The position numbers and the translations under genes were made by a program. From Porphyromonadaceae bacterium UBA7332 (GTDB lineage Bacteria > Bacteroidota > Bacteroidia > Bacteroidales > UBA7332), in assembly GCA_002471225.1 (NCBI GenBank), contig DKPO01000042.1:20547-84546 (forward strand): 64,000 nucleotides of DNA, in the 5' to 3' direction. A model generated the notes under the pieces. It made no database searches and was not told where the DNA came from. It was given only the letters and a program-made list of their open reading frames with translations. Below are positions 44,559-53,797 of this stretch, in pieces; position 1 is the stretch's first letter; each line of letters opens with the position of its first letter.

Positions 44559-45761
44559 TTATTTTTCAGCTGTTCTATTTAAAATTATGTATGAAATTTC
44601 CGGTTTTACGCCAATTCTCATAGGGTAGAATACATTACCGATACCCACATTTACTAACAATTTCGAATTAGATGCATCTTCGTATAGTCCGCCCCAAAGA
44701 GGATAACGGATAGATGCCGGAGAATATGTTTTATTGTTGAATCTTACGACAAACTGCATAGCATGTGTATGTCCGGATAATGTTAAATCAATATCAGCCC
44801 GTTGGTTCATTACATGCTGTCTCCAGAATTCCGGATTGTGCGACATCAGAATCACGTAGTCACTGGTTTTAGGTTTAATAACCTCAAATGTCTTGTTGAT
44901 ATCTCCAAATGCATGAAAAGGAGGCTCTCCCCAATTTTCCATGCCGGCAAGTATAATTGAATCATTGTTGTTGCGGATAATGACAGATTCATTATCTAAC
45001 AACTTCCAGTTCATCTTTTTGAAATATGATTTGAGATTAAGAAGATCATTTTCACGATCTTTGTCTGAGTCCCATTTGTAATAGTCTGAATAATCATGAT
45101 TTCCCATTACCGCAAAGACTCCATCTTTAGCCTTTAGTCCCTTCAGGATGTTTAGATACGGATCCAGCTCTTTTGAGTGGTAAGATACGATATCTCCTGT
45201 GAAAAGAATAAGGTCCGGGTTATAAGAATTGATCGAATCGACAAGCTGTTGAATAAATACAGTATCATTATTAAAGTTGCCTGTATGTAAATCCGAAAAC
45301 TGAATGATTTTATAGTTGTTAAAAGCAACCGGTATCTCGGGAGACTGAATTTTGTAAGTTAATACTTCAGGGGTCATAGCCGTATGGAATTTACCCCAAA
45401 TGAGAGTAACTATAGCTGCAATACTCAATATTTTACCTATTCCTCGTATAATGCCACCGGAGTCTTTAAGTCTGTTCCCCACGAAAGAAAATAGCATGAA
45501 TATAAATTGAGGAATATAAAACAGTATATAATAGTACACAAAGAAAACCATATGCCGATCGGGAGCTAAAAAGTTTTTACCTTGCGACATGGCGATAATC
45601 GTGGCTGCAATGAAGAACAAAAAAATAAGGTTTATAACGATATAGATACTCTTGATAATCTTATTTCTTTTTTTTATTGTTGTATTATATATATATCCTG
45701 CTGTTATTCCATTAAAAACAATTAAGAGTATAGCTATTGGAATGATTATTCTTAAAATCAT
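44559..45761 (-). CDS. membrane metallophosphoesterase (YkuE/YaeI-like)
   Basis: A 400-residue calcineurin-like phosphoesterase anchored by four hydrophobic N-terminal segments (about 2-24, 38-58, 76-101, 108-131). The metal-site motifs are all present: FSDLHTG (155-161), LFTGD (186-190), MGNHDYSD (219-226) and SGHTHAMQ. Relatives act on phosphodiesters or phospholipid intermediates; the substrate here is unknown. It is the first gene of a three-gene minus-strand operon with a patatin-like lipase and an HpaII-like protein; a lipid-related role is suggested by the lipase but not shown. Confidence 0.88.
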   Translation of the reverse strand: MILRIIIPIAILLIVFNGITAGYIYNTTIKKRNKIIKSIYIVINLIFLFFIAATIIAMSQGKNFLAPDRHMVFFVYYYILFYIPQFIFMLFSFVGNRLKDSGGIIRGIGKILSIAAIVTLIWGKFHTAMTPEVLTYKIQSPEIPVAFNNYKIIQFSDLHTGNFNNDTVFIQQLVDSINSYNPDLILFTGDIVSYHSKELDPYLNILKGLKAKDGVFAVMGNHDYSDYYKWDSDKDRENDLLNLKSYFKKMNWKLLDNESVIIRNNNDSIILAGMENWGEPPFHAFGDINKTFEVIKPKTSDYVILMSHNPEFWRQHVMNQRADIDLTLSGHTHAMQFVVRFNNKTYSPASIRYPLWGGLYEDASNSKLLVNVGIGNVFYPMRIGVKPEISYIILNRTAEK

Positions 45762-45850
45762 AGTTTGTCTTAGTGGGATTTATGATTAATAATTACCTTT
45801 ACTGAAATTTTTGCGAAAATATAAAATATATAAGATATTCCTAAGTAAAT

Positions 45851-46327
45851 ATGGCAGAACATTTAATTGTAGATAATCTTTTGTCAAAAGAGGAAAAATA
45901 TAAATCTCTTTTGTTGCAAATAAAGGCGTTGATTGAAGGAGAAGAGGATATTATTGCTAATATGGCGAATGTCTCAGCAGCTATTAAAGAAATGTTTGAT
46001 TATTTCTGGGTAGGCTTTTATCAGGTCAAGTCTGAAATGTTGGTCTTAGGCCCTTTTCAAGGTCCTATAGCTTGTACGCGGATAAAATATGGAAGAGGAG
46101 TTTGCGGTACATGTTGGAAAGAGAAGTCAACTATTATAGTTCCTGATGTAGATCAGTTTCCGGGTCATATTGCCTGTAGTTCATTATCTCGTTCGGAAAT
46201 TGTAGTTCCTGTAATGAAGGATAATGAGGTTTTAGCTGTATTGGATGTTGATAGTGTTGAATTGGATGAATTTGATGAGATTGACTCTTTATATCTGAAT
46301 GAAATTTGCTCTTTGCTAATCAGATAG
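45851..46327 (+). CDS. msrC: free methionine-(R)-sulfoxide reductase
   Basis: A 158-residue single GAF-domain protein. The stretch LGPFQGPIACTRIKYGRGVC, then VPDVDQFPGHIACSS and EIVVPV, matches fRMsr (MsrC) closely. The three conserved cysteines are Cys75, Cys85 and Cys109, aligning with Cys84, Cys94 and Cys118 of the E. coli enzyme; Cys88 is extra. It reduces free methionine-R-sulfoxide using thioredoxin. It is divergent from the metallophosphoesterase gene; no promoter element is clear in the short gap. Confidence 0.93.
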   Translation: MAEHLIVDNLLSKEEKYKSLLLQIKALIEGEEDIIANMANVSAAIKEMFDYFWVGFYQVKSEMLVLGPFQGPIACTRIKYGRGVCGTCWKEKSTIIVPDVDQFPGHIACSSLSRSEIVVPVMKDNEVLAVLDVDSVELDEFDEIDSLYLNEICSLLIR

Positions 46328-46477
46328 TCTAAAAATCTATTTTATTTTGTTGTGATAGCTGATAGAATGACAATAAAATTAAGGCTATTTGTTAAAATTT
46401 CAAATTATATTTAATAGGGAAGAGTACGTTTCTTTCAAAAAATAATAACTTCGGGCGATTTTTCAATTATCTGAAAT

Positions 46478-47641
46478 ATGAAAAAGCAAATACGTAACTG
46501 TATAACATTTCTACTTGGGTTTAGTCTTTGTACCTCTGTGTATGCCGCAGATCCATTTAAAATTGTAATTGATCCGGGACATGGTGGAAAAGATCCCGGA
46601 GCTATCGGTAAGAGAACAAGAGAAAAACATGTAAATCTTGCGATTGCGTTAAAATTAGGCGAAAAGATAAAACAGAGACATGGAGATGTCAAAGTAATAT
46701 ATACTCGTAGTAACGATAAATCGGTTGGTTTGCAGGATCGTGCAGATATAGCAAATAAAGCAAAAGCCGACTTGTTCGTTTCTATTCATACGAATGCAAT
46801 CAGATCGACTTCTGTAAAAGGTACTGAAACATATACATTGGGGTTAAGACGTTCTGATGAAAATCTCGAAGTAGTAAAGCGTGAAAACTCCGTAATCTTA
46901 CTGGAAGATGACTATAAGGTTAAGTACCAGGGGTTCGATCCTAATTCAGCAGAGTCGTATATTATGTTTGAATTGATACAAGACAAACATATGGATCAGA
47001 GTATTAGAATGGCATCGCTTATTCAAAAGCATTTTAAAGGGCATTCAGGTCGAATAAACCGAGGTGTGCGGCAGGATGCTTTCCTTGTGTTGCGTAATAC
47101 AAGTATGCCAAGTGTTCTGATCGAAGTAGGTTTTATCTCTAATCCTGAAGAGGAAAGATATTTAATGTCTGAATCGGGTCAGGAAAGTCTGGCAGGAGCT
47201 ATTTATAAGGCTTTTGAAGAGTTTAAATCGGAATTTGATAAACGTAACGGGACTTATGCTATTTCTGAAAAATCAGGAAAAGGGAGTGAGCGAAGTAATA
47301 ATGTCATGCCTGAAGTTGCAATTGCAACAGAAGTGAGTGAGAAGCCTGTTCCTGCAAATAATAGACGTAGTGAGCCGGTTGCCACTAAAGCAGCTCCTCA
47401 GACAAAAGGTAAAGTTATTTATAAGGTTCAGATTATGACTCACCCCAAAAAACTCAGTGCAAATAGTAGTTTGTTTAAAGGAGTAAAAGGAGTAGATCAT
47501 TATATAGAAAAAGGACAATATAAATATACTGTTGGGGCTTCTACCAGTCGCTCTGAAATGGAAGCATTGAGACGCAGAATATCGTCTAAGTTTAAAGATG
47601 CTTTCGTTATAAAAACTATGGATAATAAACGAATAAACTGA
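46478..47641 (+). CDS. N-acetylmuramoyl-L-alanine amidase (Amidase_3) with C-terminal SPOR-like region
   Basis: A 387-residue exported cell-wall amidase. Signal peptide about 1-24 (ends VYAAD). The Amidase_3 domain (about 27-250) has the zinc ligands and catalytic Glu: IDPGHGGKDPGA (His35), EKHVNLA (Glu49), SIHTNA and LIEVGFISNPEE. A long linker rich in Ser, Pro and Ala follows (about 255-315), then a C-terminal segment KVIYKVQIMTHPKK that looks like a SPOR-type peptidoglycan-binding domain (about 318-385). It cleaves the bond between muramic acid and the peptide, typically for daughter-cell separation. It lies 5 nt upstream of an MCE gene. Confidence 0.93.
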   Translation: MKKQIRNCITFLLGFSLCTSVYAADPFKIVIDPGHGGKDPGAIGKRTREKHVNLAIALKLGEKIKQRHGDVKVIYTRSNDKSVGLQDRADIANKAKADLFVSIHTNAIRSTSVKGTETYTLGLRRSDENLEVVKRENSVILLEDDYKVKYQGFDPNSAESYIMFELIQDKHMDQSIRMASLIQKHFKGHSGRINRGVRQDAFLVLRNTSMPSVLIEVGFISNPEEERYLMSESGQESLAGAIYKAFEEFKSEFDKRNGTYAISEKSGKGSERSNNVMPEVAIATEVSEKPVPANNRRSEPVATKAAPQTKGKVIYKVQIMTHPKKLSANSSLFKGVKGVDHYIEKGQYKYTVGASTSRSEMEALRRRISSKFKDAFVIKTMDNKRIN

Positions 47642-47646
47642 TAAAT

Positions 47647-48540
47647 ATGAATTTTGTAAAAACAAAGGAGTTTAAAATAGGGATTATTTCTGCGATAAGC
47701 TTTTTTATTTTAATCTATGGACTAAATTATTTGAAGGGTGTTAATTTGTTCAAGCCATCGAATTATTATCAAATTGAATATAAAAACGTATCTGGCTTGG
47801 AGATTTCTAGTCCGGTATTGATAGATGGATTCAAAGTTGGTTTGGTTACCAGTATAGAATTTGATTATCAGACAAATAATAATGTAATTGTAGAAGTGAG
47901 TCTGGACAAGAAGTTACGTGTTCCTCAAGGAAGTAAGATGATTTTGAAGCCAGGTTTAATGGGCGGGGCTGAGTTGGATTTGAAACTTAATACGTATGTT
48001 TCTGAAAATCATTCTATCGGAGATAAATTGATTGGTGAATACGACAATGGTTTGATGGGTAAATTACAAGATAATCTGTTGCCTACAGTTGAACAGATTC
48101 TGCCTAAGATAGATACAATCTTAACAGGACTTCAAAAGTTAGTGACCGATTCTTCTCTAATCAGAACCATGAGTTCTATGGAAAAGACTACAGCTCAACT
48201 TGAGAAATCATCATTGCAATTAAATAAGATATTGAGTAAGGATGTTCCCGTTATGGTTGGTAATGTTAATACGATTACAACAGATTTTGCTGCAATTACG
48301 ACTGATCTGAGAAAATTGGATTTGCAGGGCACTTATAAGGAGCTGAACGGTACCTTGACTAATTTGAATGCATTTACTCAGGATTTGAATAATCCGAATG
48401 GAACGATAGGATTGTTATTAAAAGATAGTACTTTGTATAATAATCTTACCAATACAGCAGAAAGTGCAAACCAGTTAATGATGGATCTAAAACAGAATCC
48501 AAAACGCTACGTTCATTTCTCTGTTTTTGGAAGAAAGTAA
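47647..48540 (+). CDS. MCE/MlaD family lipid-transport protein
   Basis: A 297-residue protein with one N-terminal membrane helix (about 9-28) and a single MCE domain (about 38-115; SGLEISSPVLIDGFKVGLV, LMGGAELDLKL). The remainder is a long helical region (about 140-270) typical of MlaD-like proteins of Bacteroidota. These proteins form rings that shuttle lipids between membranes together with an ABC transporter (MlaE, MlaF). No such genes are next to it here. It follows the amidase by 5 nt, an association common in Bacteroidota. Confidence 0.92.
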   Translation: MNFVKTKEFKIGIISAISFFILIYGLNYLKGVNLFKPSNYYQIEYKNVSGLEISSPVLIDGFKVGLVTSIEFDYQTNNNVIVEVSLDKKLRVPQGSKMILKPGLMGGAELDLKLNTYVSENHSIGDKLIGEYDNGLMGKLQDNLLPTVEQILPKIDTILTGLQKLVTDSSLIRTMSSMEKTTAQLEKSSLQLNKILSKDVPVMVGNVNTITTDFAAITTDLRKLDLQGTYKELNGTLTNLNAFTQDLNNPNGTIGLLLKDSTLYNNLTNTAESANQLMMDLKQNPKRYVHFSVFGRK

Positions 48541-48549
48541 AATATTTAT

Positions 48550-48582
48550 AATTTAGAATAGTTCTGTTTATTCTAAATTTTG
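48550..48582 (+). terminator. weak AT-rich hairpin after the MCE gene
   Basis: AATTTAGAATA pairs with TATTCTAAATT-like sequence around GTTCTGT, followed by TT only; a weak terminator at best. Confidence 0.4.
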
Positions 48583-48682
48583 AATGTTTTAAAGCATGCC
48601 ATAAAATAGCTATTTGCTAAGGCTGATTATAATCTTTTTAAGATAATGTATGTCTTAACTCGTTAAGAGTGAAGTATATATA

Positions 48683-48727
48683 AAAAACAAAACGGCTCTA
48701 TAATTTTTATTGTAGAGCCGTTTTCTT
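48683..48727 (+). terminator. intrinsic terminator between the MCE gene and dnaA
   Basis: AAAACGGCTCTA pairs with TAGAGCCGTTTT around an AT-rich loop, followed by T-rich sequence. Confidence 0.85.
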
Positions 48728-48848
48728 AATTTGAAGATTATCAGTTAGTTAGTGTTAGTTTCGGATATTCAAATAAATGATGGTTTTTTTTTTAGAGAAA
48801 AATATCCGAATTTTGTTACGAGTTGAACTTTTAATCCATTATATATAC

Positions 48849-50252
48849 ATGTTTCAGGATCATAATCATAATGATATCTGGAGACGTTGTCTGGCTATTA
48901 TTAAAGATAACGTCACTAAAGAGGTATTTGATACCTGGTTTGCTCCTATTGTGGCTTTGCAGTTTCACAATAGCGAGTTGATGATTCAGGTACCTAGTTA
49001 CTTCTTTATAGAATTCCTTGAAGAAAAATATTTAGGACTCTTACGAAGTACTATTCACCGTGTTTCCGGACCTAAAACCAAGCTTTTATATAGAGTGATG
49101 GTTGAAAACGAGAAGCAAACAACGTTGGATTGCGAAGAGTCTACAAAATCTACTATAACTACTCGCGAAAATAAAAAAGCTTTACCTAAAATACACGATC
49201 CATTTGAGCAGCGTGTGTATCGCGATTTAGATCCCCAATTAAATCCCAATTATACTTTTGAGAATTATTTTGGTGGTTCTAGTAATAAATTAGCACGGGC
49301 TGCAGGCGAGGCTATTGCTCAGAATCCGGGTAAAACTGCGTTTAATCCATTTTTTATGTATGGAAATTCCGGTGTAGGTAAAACGCATTTGATGAATGCT
49401 GTAGGTACACGTATCAAGGAGCTTTATCCGGATAAGCGTGTCTTATATGTATCGACTCATTTATTTCAGGTACAATTTACTGATGCAGCGAGAAGTAATA
49501 CGATTAATGATTTTATAAACTTCTATCAGAGTATAGATGTTCTTTTGATTGATGATATTCAGGAGTTAGGTGGTAAAACGGCTACTCAGAATACATTTTT
49601 CCATATCTTTAATCACTTGCATCAGAATGGGAAGCAGCTGATTATGACATCAGACCGACCTCCGGTCTCATTAGTAGGCCTGGAAGATCGTTTGCTTACG
49701 CGTTTTAAATGGGGTTTGACTGCAGAGATGGAGCGACCTGACTATGAATTAAGAAAACGCATTCTGGTGAATAAAGTAAGACATGATGGGTTGATTATTT
49801 CTGAAAATGTTATTGATTATATTGCGCGTAATATATCGAATAGCGTGAGAGACCTTGAAGGGGTAATTGTTTCATTGATGGCTCACTCAATGGTATACAA
49901 CAGAGAGATTGATATCGATCTTGCTGAAAGAGTCTTGCAGAAAACTGTGAAAATAGAGAAGAAGCAGATATCGCCGGAGCAAATCCAGGAGGTGGTATGT
50001 GCTTATTATCAAGTCGAACCAAAGGCTTTTTTGTCAAATTCCCGTAAAAGAGAAGTTGTGCAAGCCAGACAAGTTTCGATGTTTTTATGTAAAAAATATA
50101 CGGATCTTTCCTTTAATCGTATAGGTGAATTGAATGGAAAGAAAAATCATGCGACTGTTTTGCATGCATGTAAAACAGTTAAGGGTTACCTTGAGACAGA
50201 TAAACAGATGAAATCTGAAATAGATGAAATTGAAAATATGTTAAAGGGTTGA
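48849..50252 (+). CDS. dnaA: chromosomal replication initiator protein DnaA
   Basis: DnaA, 467 residues from the ATG at 48849 (MFQDHNHNDIWRRCL); an upstream ATG at 48777 would add a hydrophobic extension that is not part of the family. Domain I about 1-95, a short linker, AAA+ domain III with Walker A GNSGVGKTH (172-180), Walker B VLLIDDIQEL, and sensor regions; domain IV ends with the signature YTDLSFNRIGELNGKKNHAT that reads DnaA boxes. It starts replication. No cluster of TTATCCACA-like boxes is seen on either side, so the origin is probably elsewhere. Confidence 0.97.
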   Translation: MFQDHNHNDIWRRCLAIIKDNVTKEVFDTWFAPIVALQFHNSELMIQVPSYFFIEFLEEKYLGLLRSTIHRVSGPKTKLLYRVMVENEKQTTLDCEESTKSTITTRENKKALPKIHDPFEQRVYRDLDPQLNPNYTFENYFGGSSNKLARAAGEAIAQNPGKTAFNPFFMYGNSGVGKTHLMNAVGTRIKELYPDKRVLYVSTHLFQVQFTDAARSNTINDFINFYQSIDVLLIDDIQELGGKTATQNTFFHIFNHLHQNGKQLIMTSDRPPVSLVGLEDRLLTRFKWGLTAEMERPDYELRKRILVNKVRHDGLIISENVIDYIARNISNSVRDLEGVIVSLMAHSMVYNREIDIDLAERVLQKTVKIEKKQISPEQIQEVVCAYYQVEPKAFLSNSRKREVVQARQVSMFLCKKYTDLSFNRIGELNGKKNHATVLHACKTVKGYLETDKQMKSEIDEIENMLKG

Positions 50253-50265
50253 TTTGATTTTGATA

Positions 50266-50310
50266 TAAAAAATTAGCACTAAGTTTTAAAATACTTAGTG
50301 CTAATTTTGT
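50266..50310 (+). terminator. intrinsic terminator of dnaA
   Basis: AAAATTAGCACTAAGT pairs perfectly with ACTTAGTGCTAATTTT, followed by GTTTTT. Confidence 0.9.
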
Positions 50311-50428
50311 TTTTGGTAAATCAAACTTTATTGTCAGTTATTTGTTTTGAAAACTTTCAACAGGTTTGGTTTTTGTTAAGTCACTGTTCTATAGCGATAT
50401 ATGGTTTTGAAATGGAAAACTTTTCAAC

Positions 50429-50470
50429 AATACGTAAATTATTAGTTAAATAATTTGCGTATTTTTTTTT
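50429..50470 (+). terminator. second terminator in the nrdJ upstream region
   Basis: Stem 50429-50443 with 50449-50463 (15 bp including one G-T pair), loop AGTTA, then eight T. It lies about 90 nt before the nrdJ start and 120 nt after the dnaA terminator, with no gene between, so it ends either an unseen small RNA or an attenuated nrdJ leader. The remaining sequence of the 304-bp gap shows no other feature. Confidence 0.75.
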
Positions 50471-50556
50471 GTCTGCATTTCTTTGTAGTGGATTAAAACT
50501 CGACTCTAATACAAAATATATAGACAGAATGTTGTTCTTTAAAAATATATCAAAAC

Positions 50557-53088
50557 GTGAAAACAACTTACGATTATAATGAAGCCTGTGAGGCTTCATT
50601 AGATTACTTCAACGGAGATGAGTTAGCAGCTCGTGTATGGGTTAATAAGTATGCACTAAAAGACTCTTACGGGAATCTGTATGAGAAATCTCCGTATCAA
50701 ATGCATGAAAGACTGGCAAGCGAAATTTCTCGTATTGAGAGAAAATACCCCAATCCAATGTCCTATGATGATGTTTTTGCTCTTCTGGATAAATTTAAGT
50801 ATATAATCCCTCAGGGAAGTCCGATGACAGGCATTGGTAATGAATATCAGGTAGCGTCTTTATCAAATTGTTTTGTGATTGGATTGGATGGCGAAGCAGA
50901 TTCTTACGGAGGTATTATCCGCATCGATGAAGAGCAAGTGCAGTTGATGAAGCGTCGTGGAGGAGTTGGTCATGATTTGTCCCATATTCGTCCTAAAGGA
51001 TCACCGGTTAAGAATTCAGCGCTAACATCGACGGGGATTGTTCCGTTTATGGAGCGTTACTCAAATTCAACTCGTGAAGTGGCTCAAGATGGTCGACGTG
51101 GAGCTTTAATGCTCTCTGTTTCGATTAAGCATCCTGATAGTGAAAGTTTTATTGATGCTAAAATGACAGAAGGTAAAGTCACAGGTGCTAATGTGTCTGT
51201 AAAAATCCATGATGACTTTATGGAGGCTGTTATTAATAACAAAACTTATCTGCAACAATACCCGATAGATTCACAGGATCCTAAAGTAAAGAAAGAGATA
51301 GATGCAAATGCTTTATGGAATAAAATCGTTCATAACGCATGGAAATCTGCTGAGCCTGGCGTACTTTTTTGGGATACGATTATTAAAGAATCAGTACCGG
51401 ATTGCTATGCTGACCTGGGGTATAAAACTGTTTCAACCAATCCATGCGGAGAGATACCTCTTTGTCCATATGATAGCTGCCGTTTATTGGCAATTAATCT
51501 ATATTCTTATGTAGTGAATCCATTTACTGCAGAGGCTTATTTCGATTATGATCTTTTCCGGAAGCATGTAGTTGCAGCTCAACGGATGATGGATGATATT
51601 ATCGATCTGGAGATGGAGAAAATAGATTTGATTATCAGTAAAATAGACGCAGATCCTGAAACGGCTGAAGTTAAATCTACAGAGAAATATTTGTGGGAGA
51701 AAATTCGCACAAAAACGCTTCAGGGACGAAGAACGGGGGTTGGTACAACTGCTGAAGGAGATATGCTTGCAGCTATGGGGCTGCGTTATGGTACAGAAGA
51801 GGCTACAGAGTTCTCGGAAGAAGTGCATAAACAATTGGCTTTATCAGCTTACAGATCTTCTGTACAGATGGCGAAAGAGCGTGGTAAATTTGAAATATAT
51901 GATTCTCAACGGGAATTGAATAATCCTTATATTGCCAGATTACGGGAAGCAGATCCTTCTTTGTATGATGATATGATAAAATATGGTCGTCGCAACATTG
52001 CATGTCTTACAATTGCTCCTACAGGAACAACCAGTTTAATGACGCAAACGACTTCGGGTATTGAACCTGTTTTTATGCCTGTTTATCTGCGTCGTCGTAA
52101 AGTAAACCCTAATGATACGGATGTTCGTATAGACTTTGTTGATGAAGTCGGAGATAGTTTTGAAGAGTTTGTCGTATTCCACCATCATTTTAAAACATGG
52201 ATGAATGTACATGGTTATGATACGAATAAGCATTATACACAAGACGAACTTGATACTTTAGTTGCAGCATCCCCTTATTATAAAGCAACAGCAAATGATA
52301 TTGACTGGTTGCAAAAAGTTAAAATGCAAGGTCGTATTCAGAAATGGGTGGATCATTCTATTTCTGTTACGATTAATCTTCCTGGTGATGTGACCGAGGA
52401 TCTGGTAAATAAACTTTATATCGAAGCTTGGAAATCCGGATGTAAAGGATGTACAGTTTATCGTGATGGTTCAAGATCAGGTGTTTTGATTTCTACTAAG
52501 AAGAAAGAAGAGAAAGCTGCAGACTCAACAAAATATATTCCAGAAGCTAAGCGACCTCGGGAATTAGAGGCGGATGTTGTTCGCTTTCAGAATAATAAAG
52601 AGAAATGGGTCGCTTTTATAGGTCTTTATGACGGAAAACCATACGAAATCTTTACCGGTTTGGCTGATGATGAAGATGGAATCTTATTGCCAAAGAGTGT
52701 TGTTAGTGGAAAGATCATTAAAAACACAGATGAGCATGGTAATAAACGATATGATTTTCAGTATAAAAATAAAAGAGGTTATAAAACAACGATTGAAGGA
52801 TTATCGGATAAATTCGATCCGGAGTTCTGGAATTATGCAAAATTGATATCAGGTGTATTACGATATCGTATGCCTATTGATCAGGTTTTAAAACTGGTTG
52901 AAGGGTTAGAACTTGATAGTGAATCAATCAATACATGGAAGAATGGTGTGGAAAGGGCTTTAAAACGCTATTTGCCGACAGGAGTAACTGTAAATGGACA
53001 AAAGTGTTCTAATTGTGGCAATGAAACGCTGATTTATCAGGAAGGTTGCTTGATTTGCAAAACATGTGGAACTTCTAAATGTGGATAA
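50557..53088 (+). CDS. nrdJ: adenosylcobalamin-dependent ribonucleoside-diphosphate reductase (class II)
   Basis: An 843-residue class II reductase that makes deoxyribonucleotides independently of oxygen, using coenzyme B12. The start is a GTG at 50557 (MKTTYDYNEACEAS). The active site shows Cys105 in SLSNCFVIG, and NPCGE at 295-299 giving Asn295, thiyl Cys297 and Glu299, with Cys308 as redox partner eleven residues later, the family spacing. The C-terminus after about residue 805 has CSNCGN and CLICKTCGTSKCG, a metal-binding or redox-shuttle tail. Between about 660 and 800 is an extra domain common in Bacteroidota NrdJ. No B12 riboswitch is recognisable upstream. Confidence 0.95.
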   Translation: MKTTYDYNEACEASLDYFNGDELAARVWVNKYALKDSYGNLYEKSPYQMHERLASEISRIERKYPNPMSYDDVFALLDKFKYIIPQGSPMTGIGNEYQVASLSNCFVIGLDGEADSYGGIIRIDEEQVQLMKRRGGVGHDLSHIRPKGSPVKNSALTSTGIVPFMERYSNSTREVAQDGRRGALMLSVSIKHPDSESFIDAKMTEGKVTGANVSVKIHDDFMEAVINNKTYLQQYPIDSQDPKVKKEIDANALWNKIVHNAWKSAEPGVLFWDTIIKESVPDCYADLGYKTVSTNPCGEIPLCPYDSCRLLAINLYSYVVNPFTAEAYFDYDLFRKHVVAAQRMMDDIIDLEMEKIDLIISKIDADPETAEVKSTEKYLWEKIRTKTLQGRRTGVGTTAEGDMLAAMGLRYGTEEATEFSEEVHKQLALSAYRSSVQMAKERGKFEIYDSQRELNNPYIARLREADPSLYDDMIKYGRRNIACLTIAPTGTTSLMTQTTSGIEPVFMPVYLRRRKVNPNDTDVRIDFVDEVGDSFEEFVVFHHHFKTWMNVHGYDTNKHYTQDELDTLVAASPYYKATANDIDWLQKVKMQGRIQKWVDHSISVTINLPGDVTEDLVNKLYIEAWKSGCKGCTVYRDGSRSGVLISTKKKEEKAADSTKYIPEAKRPRELEADVVRFQNNKEKWVAFIGLYDGKPYEIFTGLADDEDGILLPKSVVSGKIIKNTDEHGNKRYDFQYKNKRGYKTTIEGLSDKFDPEFWNYAKLISGVLRYRMPIDQVLKLVEGLELDSESINTWKNGVERALKRYLPTGVTVNGQKCSNCGNETLIYQEGCLICKTCGTSKCG

Positions 53089-53142
53089 TATATAGAATGT
53101 TTAATTAAAGTCAACTCAACTTTAGGAAGTGATTCCTATATG

Positions 53143-53182
53143 AAATAAGGATTATTCGTAGGAATAATCCTTATTTTTTTTT
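53143..53182 (+). terminator. intrinsic terminator of nrdJ
   Basis: AATAAGGATTATTC pairs with GAATAATCCTTATT around GTAG, followed by a T-tract. Confidence 0.9.
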
Positions 53183-53278
53183 GAATATAAATTGTTAGGA
53201 TAATTAAAAGTATTATCTTGTACCCCAGATATTTGTGTTAATTGTGAAAATGTATTGTTAACTAATAAACTAATTTCT

Positions 53279-53719
53279 ATGAAAAAGTATTTTTTGATTT
53301 TATTTGCGTTAGTGTTTATTCTGCAATTTGATGTAACAGCAGCAAAAAAAGAAAAGTCATCCTTAGTAGGTCTCTGGCAGTCCAGAACTGAGAATAAGAA
53401 TCCAAAGACACCTGCAGATACTTTGCTGTATTTGCCTTTCTTAAAGGAAATATCACCCGATAATACGTTTAAGAATTTTGTAATGCGCGCGGGGAGTGAA
53501 CCGACTGTTATAACCGTCAGAGGTTCTTACGAAATAAAAGGTGATCATTATGTTGAGAAATTGAATACTCATTATCTGGATCCGAAACTTAATGGAAGTG
53601 AAACGGATATAAAATATTGGTTTCTGGATGAAAATACAGTTGTTTTTCAATTTCTGGCTCCAGGACAAAACTGGAGAATTGAAGAAACATGGGTAAGAAT
53701 AAATAATTTGAAAAGATAA
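53279..53719 (+). CDS. DUF4488 domain secreted protein
   Basis: A 146-residue exported protein, taken from the ATG at 53279 (MKKYFLILFALVFILQF); an upstream in-frame ATG at 53255 would put eight extra residues before the basic start of the signal peptide. Signal peptide about 1-22. The mature part carries SSLVGLWQSRTE, then ITVRGSYEIKGDHYVEKLNTHY and a C-terminal WRIEETWVRI, which fits the lipocalin-like DUF4488 family of Bacteroidales. Function is unknown. It is flanked by terminators on both sides and so stands alone. Confidence 0.75.
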   Translation: MKKYFLILFALVFILQFDVTAAKKEKSSLVGLWQSRTENKNPKTPADTLLYLPFLKEISPDNTFKNFVMRAGSEPTVITVRGSYEIKGDHYVEKLNTHYLDPKLNGSETDIKYWFLDENTVVFQFLAPGQNWRIEETWVRINNLKR

Positions 53720-53730
53720 GGTGCTAAAAA

Positions 53731-53778
53731 ATAAAAGAGCTATCTGCTAAGTTTAAACTTTCAGATAGCTCTTTTTTA
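53731..53778. terminator. bidirectional terminator
   Basis: AAAAGAGCTATCTG pairs with CAGATAGCTCTTTT; serves the DUF4488 gene and the convergent phosphoglucomutase gene. Confidence 0.88.
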
Positions 53779-53797
53779 TGAATATAAATCAAAAGTA

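Noticed and set aside
50309..50470. Cobalamin riboswitch before nrdJ, suggested by AGTCACTG at about 50380 followed by a terminator
   Set aside because: The upstream part is too short and lacks the other conserved blocks of the B12 riboswitch, so the match to the B12 box is by chance.
48541..50556. Replication origin next to dnaA
   Set aside because: No cluster of TTATCCACA-like boxes or AT-rich unwinding repeats was found on either side of dnaA. Only isolated AACTTTTCAACA-like strings occur near 50420.
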